The notes: generated by a model not told the origin, from the sequence alone. A DNA stretch of 64,000 nucleotides from Amygdalobacter nucleatus (GCF_029167365.1 NZ_JARFNM010000001.1:1418001-1482000); one strand, 5' to 3'. Positions 18,789-28,474 are shown, counted from the stretch's first letter. Program-made: numbers and translations.

Positions 18789-18920
18789 AAGTAATCCTTC
18801 CTGTCTGCATACTGTCAGTTAGCAGACTTAACGTATTGAATTGTGTTAATTAATTTATAAACCAATGCACAATCAACATATATTCATTATAATGAGTGGG
18901 CTTATTTAGTAAAAAAGCAC

Positions 18921-18960
18921 AAAGTTTCTTTCCTTTTGCTAAAAAAAATAATAAAGTTTC
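18921..18960. promoter_or_regulatory. Direct repeat of AAAGTTTC, possible XRE operator
   Basis: AAAGTTTC occurs at 18921-18928 and 18953-18960, 32 bases apart (three helical turns), in the 273-base region between divergent genes. A TATAAT-like box lies near 18887. The spacing on one DNA face suggests a regulator-binding pair; the neighbouring XRE protein is the obvious candidate. Confidence 0.35.
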
Positions 18961-19061
18961 CTCACAGTTGATTTTATGCGGCTTTTTGGCTATACTTGGC
19001 ACAAAATATGATTTGAATCACATAAATCAGACAAAAATCAATTTGTAGGAGATTTTAGCTT

Positions 19062-19772
19062 ATGCAGGACATCAGTCCAATTATCGGTGAGAATATCCGA
19101 TTTTATAGAAAGCGCCTACAACTTACGCAAGAAGGTTTAGGCAAATTAATTAATAAGGGCAAGGCCACTGTCGCAAAATATGAAAGTGGCCAAATTATTT
19201 TAGACGTACAAACGCTTTACGAAGTGGCCAAGGCACTTTGTGTCAATATGGACCAATTATTGTATGTGCAAGAAGAAACAAAGCCGTTGTTAGTGACTAA
19301 GTCTATACCAAATTTTTTCAAAGATGTCAGCAAGCTGTACATTTATTTTTATGATGGGCGTAATAAGTCGCTGAATGAATCGGTTATGTTGATTAGTCCT
19401 TTGCCTAGAGAAGATGGAATTTTTGAGGCAAAACTTTTCTTTAACGTTGAGAGTATCGACCGTTATCAGCTTTGTGAATATACCTATGTCGGTAAGCTTG
19501 TGCACTACGATGTGATAAGCATTTTCACCTTACAGAATAAAACGATGGATATGGAAGAGCTTAAAATCGTAATTCCAGCTTCTTACAACGACGAAATGGA
19601 AAAATTTGCGCATTTCTCTGGCGTTTCTTCGCGCCCTTTGATGCCTGTTACTTTCAAAATTCTCGTCACCAAGCAACAAAAAAAGCACAATGCGGAGCTT
19701 ATAAAGCAATTAAAACTTTCTAAATACGATATGAAAATGCTGAAGTTCTACAATATGTTCACGGTGACTTGA
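19062..19772 (+). CDS. XRE-family transcriptional regulator
   Basis: 236 residues. An N-terminal HTH_3 domain (about 8-65: NIRFYRKRLQLTQEGLGKLI, then TVAKYESGQ) is followed by a C-terminal domain of about 150 residues with no recognisable ligand fold. Transcribed divergently from the malY-like operon, so it is probably its regulator, sensing a small molecule through the C-terminal part (inference). TAGGAG lies 9 bases upstream of the ATG. It converges with the phosphofructokinase gene. Confidence 0.85.
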   Translation: MQDISPIIGENIRFYRKRLQLTQEGLGKLINKGKATVAKYESGQIILDVQTLYEVAKALCVNMDQLLYVQEETKPLLVTKSIPNFFKDVSKLYIYFYDGRNKSLNESVMLISPLPREDGIFEAKLFFNVESIDRYQLCEYTYVGKLVHYDVISIFTLQNKTMDMEELKIVIPASYNDEMEKFAHFSGVSSRPLMPVTFKILVTKQQKKHNAELIKQLKLSKYDMKMLKFYNMFTVT

Positions 19773-19855
19773 TGTGTCTCGCTAGATGTAGTTTGGTAGC
19801 TCATATTTGTTTTGAAATAACTTATGTAGCAAGAATTAGGCTCTAAGTTATATCT

Positions 19856-21106
19856 CTATAACAAGTTTCGCTCTAACTTAGCAAAGTCAGGCAAACCATT
19901 TGAAGTTAGTTTCAATTCTAATGGTGCTTTGGCATGATCGATATTGCTGATTAATGGTAAACAATAATTAATAAAATCTGCCGTCACATCGTTGCCAGCT
20001 TCATTGATCCACTCTCTTGGCACCAATTTTTCGGCATTGGCTACCTTATCTAAATCCACTAAACCATATGTCGTTTCGTAAGTGTCGGCTTCTTTTCGCT
20101 TGATTGTCACCATCTTGCCACTCACGCCATTTACCGCCTGTAATACAGCTTCTCTGCCTACCTGATATGCCTCACACAAATCAACTTCAGAGGCCAAATG
20201 ATTAGCTGCCCGCTGCAAAAGTGAAAACTCAATGCCTCGCACCTTGGTATTTAAGCGCTTCTTCAAAATCTCAGCCAAGATATGACCAGCGCCACCCTGC
20301 TGCTTGTGGCCAAACACATCATCTTCTTCATCTTCGCCCGACAAGTCAGTGATAAATCTGCCATCTGCTAAATGCAAGCTCTCGGCCACCGCAATTATAA
20401 TTAAGCGTTTTTGCTTGCGTAAAGCCTGCACTTCTTCGATAAATTTCTCTATGTCAAACACAACTTCTGGCAAATAGATCAAATCTGGTCCAAAGCCTGT
20501 TAAACGAGCCAAGCTGCTACTTGCAGCCAACCAGCCAGCATTTCTACCCATAATTTCAAAGACAATTATCTGTTCACTTGTATAGCTGTTAGCATCGCAA
20601 GCTACTTCTGAAATCATGGTACTAATGAATCTAGCCGAACTTGCATAACCTGGGCAATGGTCTGTCTCAACTAAGTCATTGTCGATGGTTTTAGGTACGC
20701 CAATTACATAGCACTCATAATCAACCTGCTTAAAAAAAGCGGCCAACCTCGAACAAGTGTCCATGGAGTCATTGCCACCATTGTAAAGAAAATAACGAAT
20801 ATTATATTTTTGAAAAACGGCTAACACTTTCGCAAAATCAGCATCCGTATCAGCGTGTAATTTGTAACGGCAGCTGCCTAAGGCTGCACCTGGGGTTGAT
20901 TTTAGCTTAGCTGTCTCTTGTTTATTCTCCAAGCCTAGCTCGAACAGAGTCTCTGCTAAGATGCCCTCGACACCATGGTAGGCTGCATAGATATGCTCAA
21001 TTTGCGGACATTTACGGGCTGTTTCTAATACTCCTTGCGCACTACTATTAATTACGGATGTACAGCCACCTGATTGTGCATACAACAAATTACCACTATA
21101 TAACAT
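19856..21106 (-). CDS. pfp: 6-phosphofructokinase, pyrophosphate-dependent type
   Basis: 416 residues from the ATG at 21106 (MLYSGNLLYAQSGG), where the glycine-rich start of the PFK fold appears; a 32-residue upstream extension is not conserved. GGNDSMDT replaces the GGDGS of ATP enzymes, and PKTIDNDL has the lysine that favours pyrophosphate. MGRNAGWLAA is the usual fructose-6-phosphate-binding segment. It would phosphorylate fructose 6-phosphate reversibly with PPi. Weak AGAGAGAG upstream. It follows the methyltransferase-like gene on the same strand but a hairpin at 21149 may separate them. Confidence 0.88.
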   Translation of the reverse strand: MLYSGNLLYAQSGGCTSVINSSAQGVLETARKCPQIEHIYAAYHGVEGILAETLFELGLENKQETAKLKSTPGAALGSCRYKLHADTDADFAKVLAVFQKYNIRYFLYNGGNDSMDTCSRLAAFFKQVDYECYVIGVPKTIDNDLVETDHCPGYASSARFISTMISEVACDANSYTSEQIIVFEIMGRNAGWLAASSSLARLTGFGPDLIYLPEVVFDIEKFIEEVQALRKQKRLIIIAVAESLHLADGRFITDLSGEDEEDDVFGHKQQGGAGHILAEILKKRLNTKVRGIEFSLLQRAANHLASEVDLCEAYQVGREAVLQAVNGVSGKMVTIKRKEADTYETTYGLVDLDKVANAEKLVPREWINEAGNDVTADFINYCLPLISNIDHAKAPLELKLTSNGLPDFAKLERNLL

Positions 21107-21148
21107 AAATCTCTCTCTTAATTTGAAACATAAATTTAGATAAATTAA

Positions 21149-21193
21149 GCACCAAGCAATGTGCGAAAATAGAATCCATCCACAGCTTGGTGC
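21149..21193 (-). terminator. Possible terminator or attenuator before pfp
   Basis: A 9-bp stem GCACCAAGC / GCTTGGTGC with a long loop lies between the methyltransferase-like gene and pfp. On the minus strand it is followed by TTAATTTAT only, so termination would be weak. Confidence 0.45.
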
Positions 21194-21219
21194 TGATAAC
21201 AAACAACTAGATATCGTGT

Positions 21220-22227
21220 TTATTTGTTGTATTCGTCAACAACCTTCTTAACATATTTCAAGCGCTCAAATCCAATTGCTGGATCAACAGTACAGTCAGC
21301 GCCAACAATAATGCCTTTCTTACCGCATTCGTCAAGAATACTTGTAACATAAGACTTAATCTCAGCATCGCTTGCCGTGTACAAGAATGTACCTGGATTA
21401 TTATCAAATCCGCCTAAAACTGCCTTTCCGCCGAATAACTTCTTGCCTTCCTTGAGGCTGACGTTCTCAGCATGTGTTGCCCAGTTGACGATATCACTTG
21501 GATAATCTGTGTAAAGTTCAAGATTATTTGTAAACTCGCCCCAACCACAGATATGCAATAAAATGGTCAAATCATTCTTCTTCATTTCGTCCAAAATTAC
21601 GACGTCAGAAGGTCTTACATACTTCTCATGGAATTCAACACCACATGTCTTATTTTGAACTTCTTGAACACTGTAATAGATACCGTCAATATCTGTCTCT
21701 TTCTTCAAAGCATCAATCAAGCAAATAAAGTCTTTTTCGATTTCTTTTGCAGCATTTGCCATCAACTCTGGATTTTCCATGAACAATTTCAAGAATTTAT
21801 CTGGGCAATCCTCATCCTCAAAGAAATACAAGCGGATAGCTGAAAGAGGTGAAAATACACTGTAGAATGTCAAAACATCATGATGTGTATAAGCTAATAA
21901 CTCATTCACCATCTCAATTTGTTTTCTGATCCAAGGATGATTAGGCCCAACAGCCTTAATTTGCTTCAAATCCTCAGCACACTCAAACTTCTTATCGATC
22001 ATGCTTGGATGGCCAAAGAAACCATCAGACATAATTTTCAAAAAGTCTGGCTTTAATTCATCATACATCTTCTTATGACCGGCAATTACTCTGTCAATAA
22101 TTGTTGGATCTGACAATCCACGGCAATGTTCAGAAAATGGCGTGTAGTGATACCAAAAACCTACTGGAACTGTCTCTGGCTCCTCGTTAGCAATTGCTTG
22201 TTTTACAATTAATTTTCTATTATCCAT
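21220..22227 (-). CDS. MtaA/UroD-family protein, zinc methyltransferase type (copy 2)
   Basis: 335 residues, starting at the ATG at 22227 (AAAGGAG upstream); the longer frame into dhaL is not conserved. A paralogue of the 14387-15382 protein: same length, same PVGFWYHYTP-type start, zinc pattern His225, Cys227 (LLHICG) and Cys312 (IIVGADCT). It has the signature of MtaA/MtbA-type methyl transfer enzymes rather than of HemE. It lies at the end of the livHMGF-dhaK-dhaL transcript and probably acts on the imported substrate (inference). Confidence 0.8.
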   Translation of the reverse strand: MDNRKLIVKQAIANEEPETVPVGFWYHYTPFSEHCRGLSDPTIIDRVIAGHKKMYDELKPDFLKIMSDGFFGHPSMIDKKFECAEDLKQIKAVGPNHPWIRKQIEMVNELLAYTHHDVLTFYSVFSPLSAIRLYFFEDEDCPDKFLKLFMENPELMANAAKEIEKDFICLIDALKKETDIDGIYYSVQEVQNKTCGVEFHEKYVRPSDVVILDEMKKNDLTILLHICGWGEFTNNLELYTDYPSDIVNWATHAENVSLKEGKKLFGGKAVLGGFDNNPGTFLYTASDAEIKSYVTSILDECGKKGIIVGADCTVDPAIGFERLKYVKKVVDEYNK

Positions 22228-22237
22228 AATAACTCCT

Positions 22238-22843
22238 TTACTCTGCCAATGCCTGGAACATAAGTGATCCAGCAATAGCGCCACCATCAACTAATCCGAT
22301 GCTGTTTTCTCCATAATAAGCAGCACGACCGTGGACTGACTTCATATTTTTTGTTGATTCTGCACCTTCAACGGAAGCCTTGTAAGCATTCTTGAAAGCA
22401 ACATTGACATCCGATTCACCCTTCAAACCATTGATAGCTGGAATAAGAGCATCCAAAATAGTCTTTTCACCTTGTTTTGAACCGGCCTTAAGCATGATGT
22501 TATTAATACCTGCTTCTAATGCCTCAATCAGTTGTTCCAATGTAATTTCTTGATTATTACGCAAAGTCTTAGCTATGCCCATCATACCGATGGAGAGTAT
22601 CGTACCCAATGATGATGGGGCAGCTGTGTTGAAGCTCTTTGCAGCAGCCATGAAAATCTTACCTAAATCAGTTTCTTCTGATTGTTTTATTGTCTCATAT
22701 GCTGCTTTGAAACCGTTACTCATTGAAATACCTAAATCGCCATCACCGTTTCTCTGATCAAGCTCAATCAGATATTCCCTATTTGCAGCCATCTTATCGG
22801 CTATTTTTCCGAAAGCACATTCGATAGATCTTTTATTCATCAC
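22238..22843 (-). CDS. dhaL: DhaL-like (DAK phosphatase/ADP-binding) subunit
   Basis: 201 residues of the DAK2 domain. The magnesium/nucleotide aspartates are present: Asp29, Asp34 and Asp36 in ELDQRNGDGDLG, though DhaL normally has GDGDHG, so His is replaced by Leu. The following AAPSSLGTIL loop and final GSLMFQ helix fit the eight-helix barrel. It works with DhaK; in PTS organisms DhaM supplies phosphate, but no dhaM is seen here. The gene follows dhaK by 9 bases and overlaps the unneeded extension of the next ORF. Confidence 0.85.
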   Translation of the reverse strand: MMNKRSIECAFGKIADKMAANREYLIELDQRNGDGDLGISMSNGFKAAYETIKQSEETDLGKIFMAAAKSFNTAAPSSLGTILSIGMMGIAKTLRNNQEITLEQLIEALEAGINNIMLKAGSKQGEKTILDALIPAINGLKGESDVNVAFKNAYKASVEGAESTKNMKSVHGRAAYYGENSIGLVDGGAIAGSLMFQALAE

Positions 22844-22852
22844 ACATGACTC

Positions 22853-23860
22853 CTATCTATTGTAATTTGTATAGAATGGCGTCTGTGCAACATCTTCTAA
22901 CAAATCTTGCATCTCGTCATCCAACGCAATAAGTGTAACTGACAAGCCTGACATCTCCATTGATGTAGCAAACTCACCTAAATGAGGATGAACAACTTCG
23001 ATGTTCTCGCTCTTTAATAGTTCACTTACACTCTTGTAAACAATATATTGTTCTTCTAGTGGCGTTGAACCTAAGCCATTAATCATGACAGAAACTTTCT
23101 TTGGCTTATTCTCACCAAAGTCTGCCAAGATTGACTTCACAGCCAATTTAGCAATTTTGTCTGCTGTCATCATTTTTCTTACTTCAATACCAGGTTCACC
23201 ATGGATACCCATGCCAACTTCGATCTCGTCATCAGCAATCGTAAACGAAGGTTTACCAACTTCAGGAATAACACATGGAGAAGTTGCAAATCCCATTGTT
23301 CGGATATTAGCTAAAGTCTTCTCACCAATGCGCATTACCTCATCGATTGACATACCGCGTTCAGCAGCAGCACCAACGATCTTGTATGCATAGACAATAC
23401 CAGCAACGCCACGTCTTTTTTCTGATGTTTCATTAGGGCTAGAAGCAATATCATCGCCAGCAATAAGTTGACGTGTTTCAATATCGTCAAATTCAACCTC
23501 ATCGCATGCCATCTGGAAATTCATCTTATCTCCACCGTAGTTGCCATAGAGACAGATAACCCCCTTACCGCAATCACAGGATCTAATCATATCGGCCATT
23601 GAAGAAGCTGACGGTGAAGCAAAAACATTACCAACAGCGCATCCATCCAGCATGCCATGACCTACATAACCTAAGAACAACGGTAGATGGCCACTACCAC
23701 CAGCTGTAACAATAGCTACCTTACCATCTTCTTTTTTATTAGTTCTTAATAGAACTCTGTTATCATTCTTCATTAGGCAAACCTTATCAGAATGAGCTGC
23801 AATTATGCCATCGATCATATCATCGACAAAGGTTTCTGGTTTGTTAATAATTTTTTTCAT
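22853..23860 (-). CDS. dhaK: DhaK-like dihydroxyacetone (or other ketose) kinase subunit
   Basis: 335 residues of the DAK1 fold. The covalent-substrate histidine is His220 (GMGIHGEPG), and Asp111 (GGDKMNF) and His58 are conserved. The canonical GGSGHEP is GGSGHLP here, with Leu59 for Glu. That substitution beside the binding site suggests a substrate other than dihydroxyacetone, perhaps a tetrulose or another hydroxyketone as in DhaK-like tetrose kinases (inference). Preceded by the binding-protein gene at 28 bases, followed by dhaL. Confidence 0.85.
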   Translation of the reverse strand: MKKIINKPETFVDDMIDGIIAAHSDKVCLMKNDNRVLLRTNKKEDGKVAIVTAGGSGHLPLFLGYVGHGMLDGCAVGNVFASPSASSMADMIRSCDCGKGVICLYGNYGGDKMNFQMACDEVEFDDIETRQLIAGDDIASSPNETSEKRRGVAGIVYAYKIVGAAAERGMSIDEVMRIGEKTLANIRTMGFATSPCVIPEVGKPSFTIADDEIEVGMGIHGEPGIEVRKMMTADKIAKLAVKSILADFGENKPKKVSVMINGLGSTPLEEQYIVYKSVSELLKSENIEVVHPHLGEFATSMEMSGLSVTLIALDDEMQDLLEDVAQTPFYTNYNR

Positions 23861-23888
23861 TTTACCTCTTTACCTCTCTTAAAACAAC

Positions 23889-25052
23889 TTATTTTTCTTT
23901 GATAGCCACAAACTGACCATCAACAATCTTCATAGGAACCAATGTTCTCATAGCATCGCCCAATTCGTTCATGCTGTAAGGACCTGCTAAGCTAGGATAA
24001 TCTTTCATACCAGCTAATGCTTCTCTGATCTTCACAGGGTCGCTGCTGCCAGCCTTTTCAATAGCTGCTGCGAGTTGGCAAATAACATCGTATGTCTGCA
24101 TAACGAATGCGTCGCCTTGTTTACCAGTCTTATCTGTATATGTCTTCATAACACGTTTGAATTCAGGAGTATCGATAGATGGTGTGAAAGCATTCATGAT
24201 AAATGCGCCATCAGCACTCTTACCAACGAGGTCCAAGAACTCTTGTTTCAAGACGGAGCTTGCTAAAATTGTCTGCGTTTCAAAGCCCAAATTCTTAGCT
24301 TGCTTCAAAATATTAGCTGAATCTTGATAGTAAGCAATTTGGAAGAAAGCTTCTGGCTTTGATGACTTAATTGAAGTAATCATAGGTGAGAAGTCAGATG
24401 TTTGGTTAGGAATGTATGCTTGCTTATCTGTGATTGTACCGCCTAAATCTTTGAACTTCTTCTCAAAGATATCAGCAATGTTTTGGCCCCAGTCATCGTT
24501 GACATACAAAATACCAACATTCTTGATACCTAACTTCTTATATACATAATCAGCATATTGTGTCGTTTCCATCTCTTGTGTAAGAGTATTACGGAAAATA
24601 AATTCACCCATTGAAGAATACTTCTGGTGTGAAGCTGTAGGAGAATAGTTAACAATCTTAGCCTTCTCATATAAAGGAGCTGAAGCCATACTTGAAGTAG
24701 AACCGAAAGCACCAACAACAGCTGAATACTTCTTAGCACCTATAACTTTATTTGCAATATTTACAGACTCTTTAGCGTCGTTCTTATCATCATAGAAATC
24801 GACTTTAATTTCACGGCCGCCAAGAACCCAACCTTTTTCTTTCAAATCGTTTAAAGCAATTTCAACAGCAACTCTTTCTGTATCGCCATACTGCTTTGTA
24901 TCACCAGTCAAAGGTCCGTACCAAGCGAAATAAATAGGATCTTTTCCTGACGCATTACCTTCCTTGGTTTCTACCTTATCTTTACTTACAGGTGCTGAAC
25001 ACGCTGTTAAACACATCGCTAACATTGTCAACGTAGCTAATATTTTTTTCAT
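23889..25052 (-). CDS. ABC importer substrate-binding lipoprotein (branched-chain amino acid type)
   Basis: 387 residues. The lipobox LTAC (Cys18) is followed by a low-complexity linker and a Peripla_BP_6 domain (YFAWYGPLTGDTKQYG, then NVGILYVNDDWGQN). Such proteins bind leucine, amides, urea or aromatic compounds as well as other small molecules. Here the importer is linked to a kinase and methyltransferase-like genes, not to amino acid genes, so the ligand is open. AGGAG lies upstream of the ATG. It is anchored in the outer leaflet of the membrane and delivers ligand to the adjacent LivHM permeases. Confidence 0.92.
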   Translation of the reverse strand: MKKILATLTMLAMCLTACSAPVSKDKVETKEGNASGKDPIYFAWYGPLTGDTKQYGDTERVAVEIALNDLKEKGWVLGGREIKVDFYDDKNDAKESVNIANKVIGAKKYSAVVGAFGSTSSMASAPLYEKAKIVNYSPTASHQKYSSMGEFIFRNTLTQEMETTQYADYVYKKLGIKNVGILYVNDDWGQNIADIFEKKFKDLGGTITDKQAYIPNQTSDFSPMITSIKSSKPEAFFQIAYYQDSANILKQAKNLGFETQTILASSVLKQEFLDLVGKSADGAFIMNAFTPSIDTPEFKRVMKTYTDKTGKQGDAFVMQTYDVICQLAAAIEKAGSSDPVKIREALAGMKDYPSLAGPYSMNELGDAMRTLVPMKIVDGQFVAIKEK

Positions 25053-25084
25053 AATAAACTCCTCTTTAATTTTGTGATCAAATA

Positions 25085-25801
25085 TTATTGATCGTTAACC
25101 CCACCAAGATAAGCTTCGATCAAGCTCTTGTCTTGCAGTAAGTCTTCACTCTTACCTTCCATCTTCATAACACCATTCTCCAAAACATATCCACGGTCAG
25201 ACACCTTAAGTGCCATACGTGCATTCTGTTCAACAAGAATAATGCTTGTTCCGCTGTCTCTTATTCGCTTTAAACTTCCAAGCACAAATTTAACAAGTTT
25301 TGGTGCCAAACCGAGTGAAGGTTCATCCAACATCAAAAGTTTTGGCGTAGAAATCAAAGCTCTGCCCAGTGCTAGCATCTGCTGCTCACCACCAGACAGC
25401 GTTCCTCCTGTCTGATTGCTTCTCTCTCCTAAAATTGGGAAAAGTTCGTAAACGAACTTGATCCTCTCTTCTGTCACCTCCTTAGAGACTGTATAACCAC
25501 CTATCTCCAAATTTTCTTTAACTGTTAAATCAGGAAAAATCTGTCTGCCTTCTGGTGATAACGCAATTCCACTTTTAACTAACTCATGAGGTGGAATACC
25601 CGTAATTGGCGTTCCATTATAAATTATCTGTCCAGACTTAGGTTTCTTAATACCTGCAATCGTGTTAAGAGTTGTCGTCTTTCCGGAACCATTAGCTCCA
25701 ATAATAGACAAAATCTCAGCTTCATTTAAGTGAAATGATATGCCGCGCAAAGCACGAATACCGCCATAATTTACCACTAAATCATTTACTTCTAGCATCA
25801 T
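25085..25801 (-). CDS. livF: ABC importer ATP-binding protein LivF
   Basis: 238 residues. Walker A GANGSGKTT, signature LSGGEQQMLALGRAL and Walker B LLMLDEPSLGLAP are all present; the SLGLAP wording is typical of LivF. The start is one of two adjacent ATGs at 25801/25798, with GGAGG 9 bases upstream inside the end of livG. It pairs with LivG to energise the importer. Confidence 0.93.
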   Translation of the reverse strand: MMLEVNDLVVNYGGIRALRGISFHLNEAEILSIIGANGSGKTTTLNTIAGIKKPKSGQIIYNGTPITGIPPHELVKSGIALSPEGRQIFPDLTVKENLEIGGYTVSKEVTEERIKFVYELFPILGERSNQTGGTLSGGEQQMLALGRALISTPKLLMLDEPSLGLAPKLVKFVLGSLKRIRDSGTSIILVEQNARMALKVSDRGYVLENGVMKMEGKSEDLLQDKSLIEAYLGGVNDQ

Positions 25802-25802
25802 A

Positions 25803-26579
25803 TTATTCGCCCTCCTCGACACCTAAATAAGCATCGATAACAGCTGTATCATTAACAACTTCCTCAGGTGTACCTATTTTTAATAAGCAACCATGATTAA
25901 GCACAGCAATGTGGTCACTTAATGACATAACGAAGCGAATATCATGTTCAATCAAAATAATTGTTACACCCAATTTCTGTAACTTTCTGACGTCATCTCT
26001 TAGCTCCAATGTTTCAACTTCATTCATACCAGCAGCAGGTTCATCCAATAACAACAAATGTGGGTTACTGATCATAGCACGCGCAATTTCCAGTTTTCTT
26101 TGTACACCATATGGTAGTGAAGTTGGATTTTGGTATCTCAATTCATATAAGTTGAAAAACTTCATCCATTTTTCAGCTTCTTTTTCGCAATTTCTTTCTG
26201 CTACTCTGTATTGTTTGCTTCTAAAGGCTGAAGAAAGTATTCCACTTTTTTCACGATCATGATCGCCAACCATGATATTTTCTTTAACGGTCATTTGTGG
26301 AAACAATCTGATATTCTGGAATGTTCTTGCCATGCCCAACTTATGAATATCAAACGACTTCGATCTTGTAATTTTCCTACCTCGAAAATAAACTTCACCA
26401 CTACTTGCCTTAGCAAGACCAGATATAGCATTAAATAATGTTGTTTTGCCAGCACCATTAGGACCTATAATGGCAAAAATCTCACCTGGTTTAACTGAAA
26501 TCGAAACATCCGTCAAAGCCTTAATACCGCCGAAGACCTGTGAAATGTTTTTAGTCTCTAGCATATACTCTCCAGCCAT
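25803..26579 (-). CDS. livG: ABC importer ATP-binding protein LivG
   Basis: 258 residues. Walker A GPNGAGKTT, the LivG-specific TFQNIRLFPQMTV segment, a shortened signature region (TSLPYGVQRKLEIARAM) in place of LSGGQ, and LLLDEPAAGMNEVE. The start ATG overlaps the livM stop by one base, with GGAGG well placed, so the two are translationally coupled. Confidence 0.93.
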   Translation of the reverse strand: MAGEYMLETKNISQVFGGIKALTDVSISVKPGEIFAIIGPNGAGKTTLFNAISGLAKASSGEVYFRGRKITRSKSFDIHKLGMARTFQNIRLFPQMTVKENIMVGDHDREKSGILSSAFRSKQYRVAERNCEKEAEKWMKFFNLYELRYQNPTSLPYGVQRKLEIARAMISNPHLLLLDEPAAGMNEVETLELRDDVRKLQKLGVTIILIEHDIRFVMSLSDHIAVLNHGCLLKIGTPEEVVNDTAVIDAYLGVEEGE

Positions 26580-27580
26580 TATTCTTCCTCCATCTTTTGT
26601 CTGTCCAACAGCCTAATCTGCTTGAAATTAATACCGCCTAAAAGTCCATTTGGACGGAAAATCATCATAATTACCAGCAAAATGCCATATATAACTTGTC
26701 TGTAATCTGACATGAATCTCAATGCTTCAGGTAAAATGGACAAGAAGAATGCACCAATAATGCTTCCCATCAAATTGCCGAGTCCGCCAAACAACGTCAT
26801 TGAAAGCATGGATATAGACTGGTCAAAGTTAAATGCGTTTGGATCGATAAATCCCATGTATTTTGCGTAGAAGCAACCTGCAAGTCCCGCCGTACCTGCT
26901 GAAATTGCAAAGACAAGAACACGATATTTCAAAGCGTTGATACCCATCGATTGAGCAGCAATTTCATCGTTTTTAATTGCCTGGATTGCACGGCCGTGTT
27001 TAGAACTTAGTAGCGCTGAATAAAATAACAATATAACGATTGAAATTACCATTATGATATACAATTCAAAACGCATGTTTCTAATTTCTTGTCCAAAGAA
27101 CGTGAACTTAGGTATATTTGGTATACCCTGAGGTCCTCTTGTCAGTTCCATCCAGTTCAATTCAACCATACGCACGATTTCAGCAAAACCTAATGTAACA
27201 ACCGCAACGAACTTACTAGAAACTCTCATCGTTGTTAAGCTTAAAAGGGCACCAGCCAATGCTGTAATAGCAATTGCTAGGATAAGAACTACCCATTGAT
27301 TGGTGTTATATGTTGTTTGTAAGATTGCCGTAGTATATGCACCTATACCAAAAAACGCCGCATGTCCCAAAGATGTGACACCTAAATAACCTGTTAACAA
27401 GTTGAGTGAAAAAGCTAATACAGTAAAAATCAAGCAGTTAATTGCTACAGCAAAGAAGTAAACATCCTGGCATACAAGTGAGAAAACAATAAGAATTGCA
27501 TAAAACACTACATAGGCCCATTTTTCATACTTCGCCCAAAATGATTTCATATTAGAGATAATACCTTCTTTAGTCATCAT
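26579..27580 (-). CDS. livM: ABC importer permease LivM
   Basis: 333 residues of BPD_transp_2 type with about nine transmembrane segments. The family hallmarks LNLLTGYLGVTSLGHAAFFG (start of the domain), the RGPQGIPNIP loop, and the EAA-like GRAIQAIKNDEIAAQSMGIN are present. It is the second permease subunit, forming the channel with LivH, four bases downstream of it. Confidence 0.94.
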   Translation of the reverse strand: MMTKEGIISNMKSFWAKYEKWAYVVFYAILIVFSLVCQDVYFFAVAINCLIFTVLAFSLNLLTGYLGVTSLGHAAFFGIGAYTTAILQTTYNTNQWVVLILAIAITALAGALLSLTTMRVSSKFVAVVTLGFAEIVRMVELNWMELTRGPQGIPNIPKFTFFGQEIRNMRFELYIIMVISIVILLFYSALLSSKHGRAIQAIKNDEIAAQSMGINALKYRVLVFAISAGTAGLAGCFYAKYMGFIDPNAFNFDQSISMLSMTLFGGLGNLMGSIIGAFFLSILPEALRFMSDYRQVIYGILLVIMMIFRPNGLLGGINFKQIRLLDRQKMEEE

Positions 27581-27583
27581 GCA

Positions 27584-28474
27584 TCACACTTTCTTTATCT
27601 CTTTCTTACCAAGCAAGCCTTGTGGTCGCAATAGAAGAACTGTAATCAGAACGACGAAGGCAACCATATCTCGATAACCCGAGCTAACATAGCCAGCAAA
27701 AATTGTTTCAGCTAAGCCAATCAAGAGGCCACCCAAAGCAGCACCAGGTACTGAACCAATACCGCCTAAAACAGCAGCAGCGAAACATTTCAAGCCAACA
27801 GAAGCGCCCATCAACGAGTCAACTCTCTGATAGTATGTAGCCATCAAAACACCCGCAAAAGCAGCTGCAGCAATACCTACGAAGAACGTTTCAGAAATTA
27901 TACGTGGTACGTTAATGCCCATGAGACTAGCAGCAGTCGGATTTTGTGAAACAGCTCGCATCGCTGTACCAAAACTTGTTTTGTACACGATGAACGAAAG
28001 CACCGCCAGCAAGCATATAGCTAATACAGCAATCAAAATTTGTATATTCTGAATTACGGCACCACCCACAGTAATGTATCCTAAATTGAACGGATCATTC
28101 ATTACAAGTGGCACTGTTCCGAAAACTAAGAGCACGCCATTGTTAAGCATTGTTTGTACGCCAATTGTACTAATAAGCGCTGTAATACCAGCACCTTTTT
28201 TCTTTCTGATTGGTCGCAATGCCAATATATCCATGCTAGCGCCCAAAGTAGCAGTCAATCCTACGCTGATAACGAGAACTAACCACCAGCTAACGCCACT
28301 CTGCAGCATAAATTTCGCTGCTATAAACTGAGCAAAATAAGCTGCCAGCATATAAAACGATGAATGCGCAAAGTTAGTCAACTTCAAAACACCATACACC
28401 ATGTTAAATCCTATTGTAACAAGGGCGTAGGTAACTCCAATAAAAATTCCATTTACTACTTGCTGAAAAAACAC
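27584..28474 (-). CDS. livH: ABC importer permease LivH
   Basis: 296 residues, about eight membrane segments. It has MVYGVLKLTNFAHSSFYMLA near the start and GTAMRAVSQNPTAASLMGIN as the ATPase-contact loop. First gene of the livH-livM-livG-livF-binding protein-dhaK-dhaL-methyltransferase run. GGAGG precedes the ATG. The 130-base gap to the ribokinase gene could hold an internal promoter. Confidence 0.94.
   Translation of the reverse strand: MFFQQVVNGIFIGVTYALVTIGFNMVYGVLKLTNFAHSSFYMLAAYFAQFIAAKFMLQSGVSWWLVLVISVGLTATLGASMDILALRPIRKKKGAGITALISTIGVQTMLNNGVLLVFGTVPLVMNDPFNLGYITVGGAVIQNIQILIAVLAICLLAVLSFIVYKTSFGTAMRAVSQNPTAASLMGINVPRIISETFFVGIAAAAFAGVLMATYYQRVDSLMGASVGLKCFAAAVLGGIGSVPGAALGGLLIGLAETIFAGYVSSGYRDMVAFVVLITVLLLRPQGLLGKKEIKKV

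Noticed and set aside
14387-22227. Haem biosynthesis (HemE) for the two UroD-like proteins
   Set aside because: They carry the H-x-C...C zinc pattern of methyltransferases, and no other haem genes are near.
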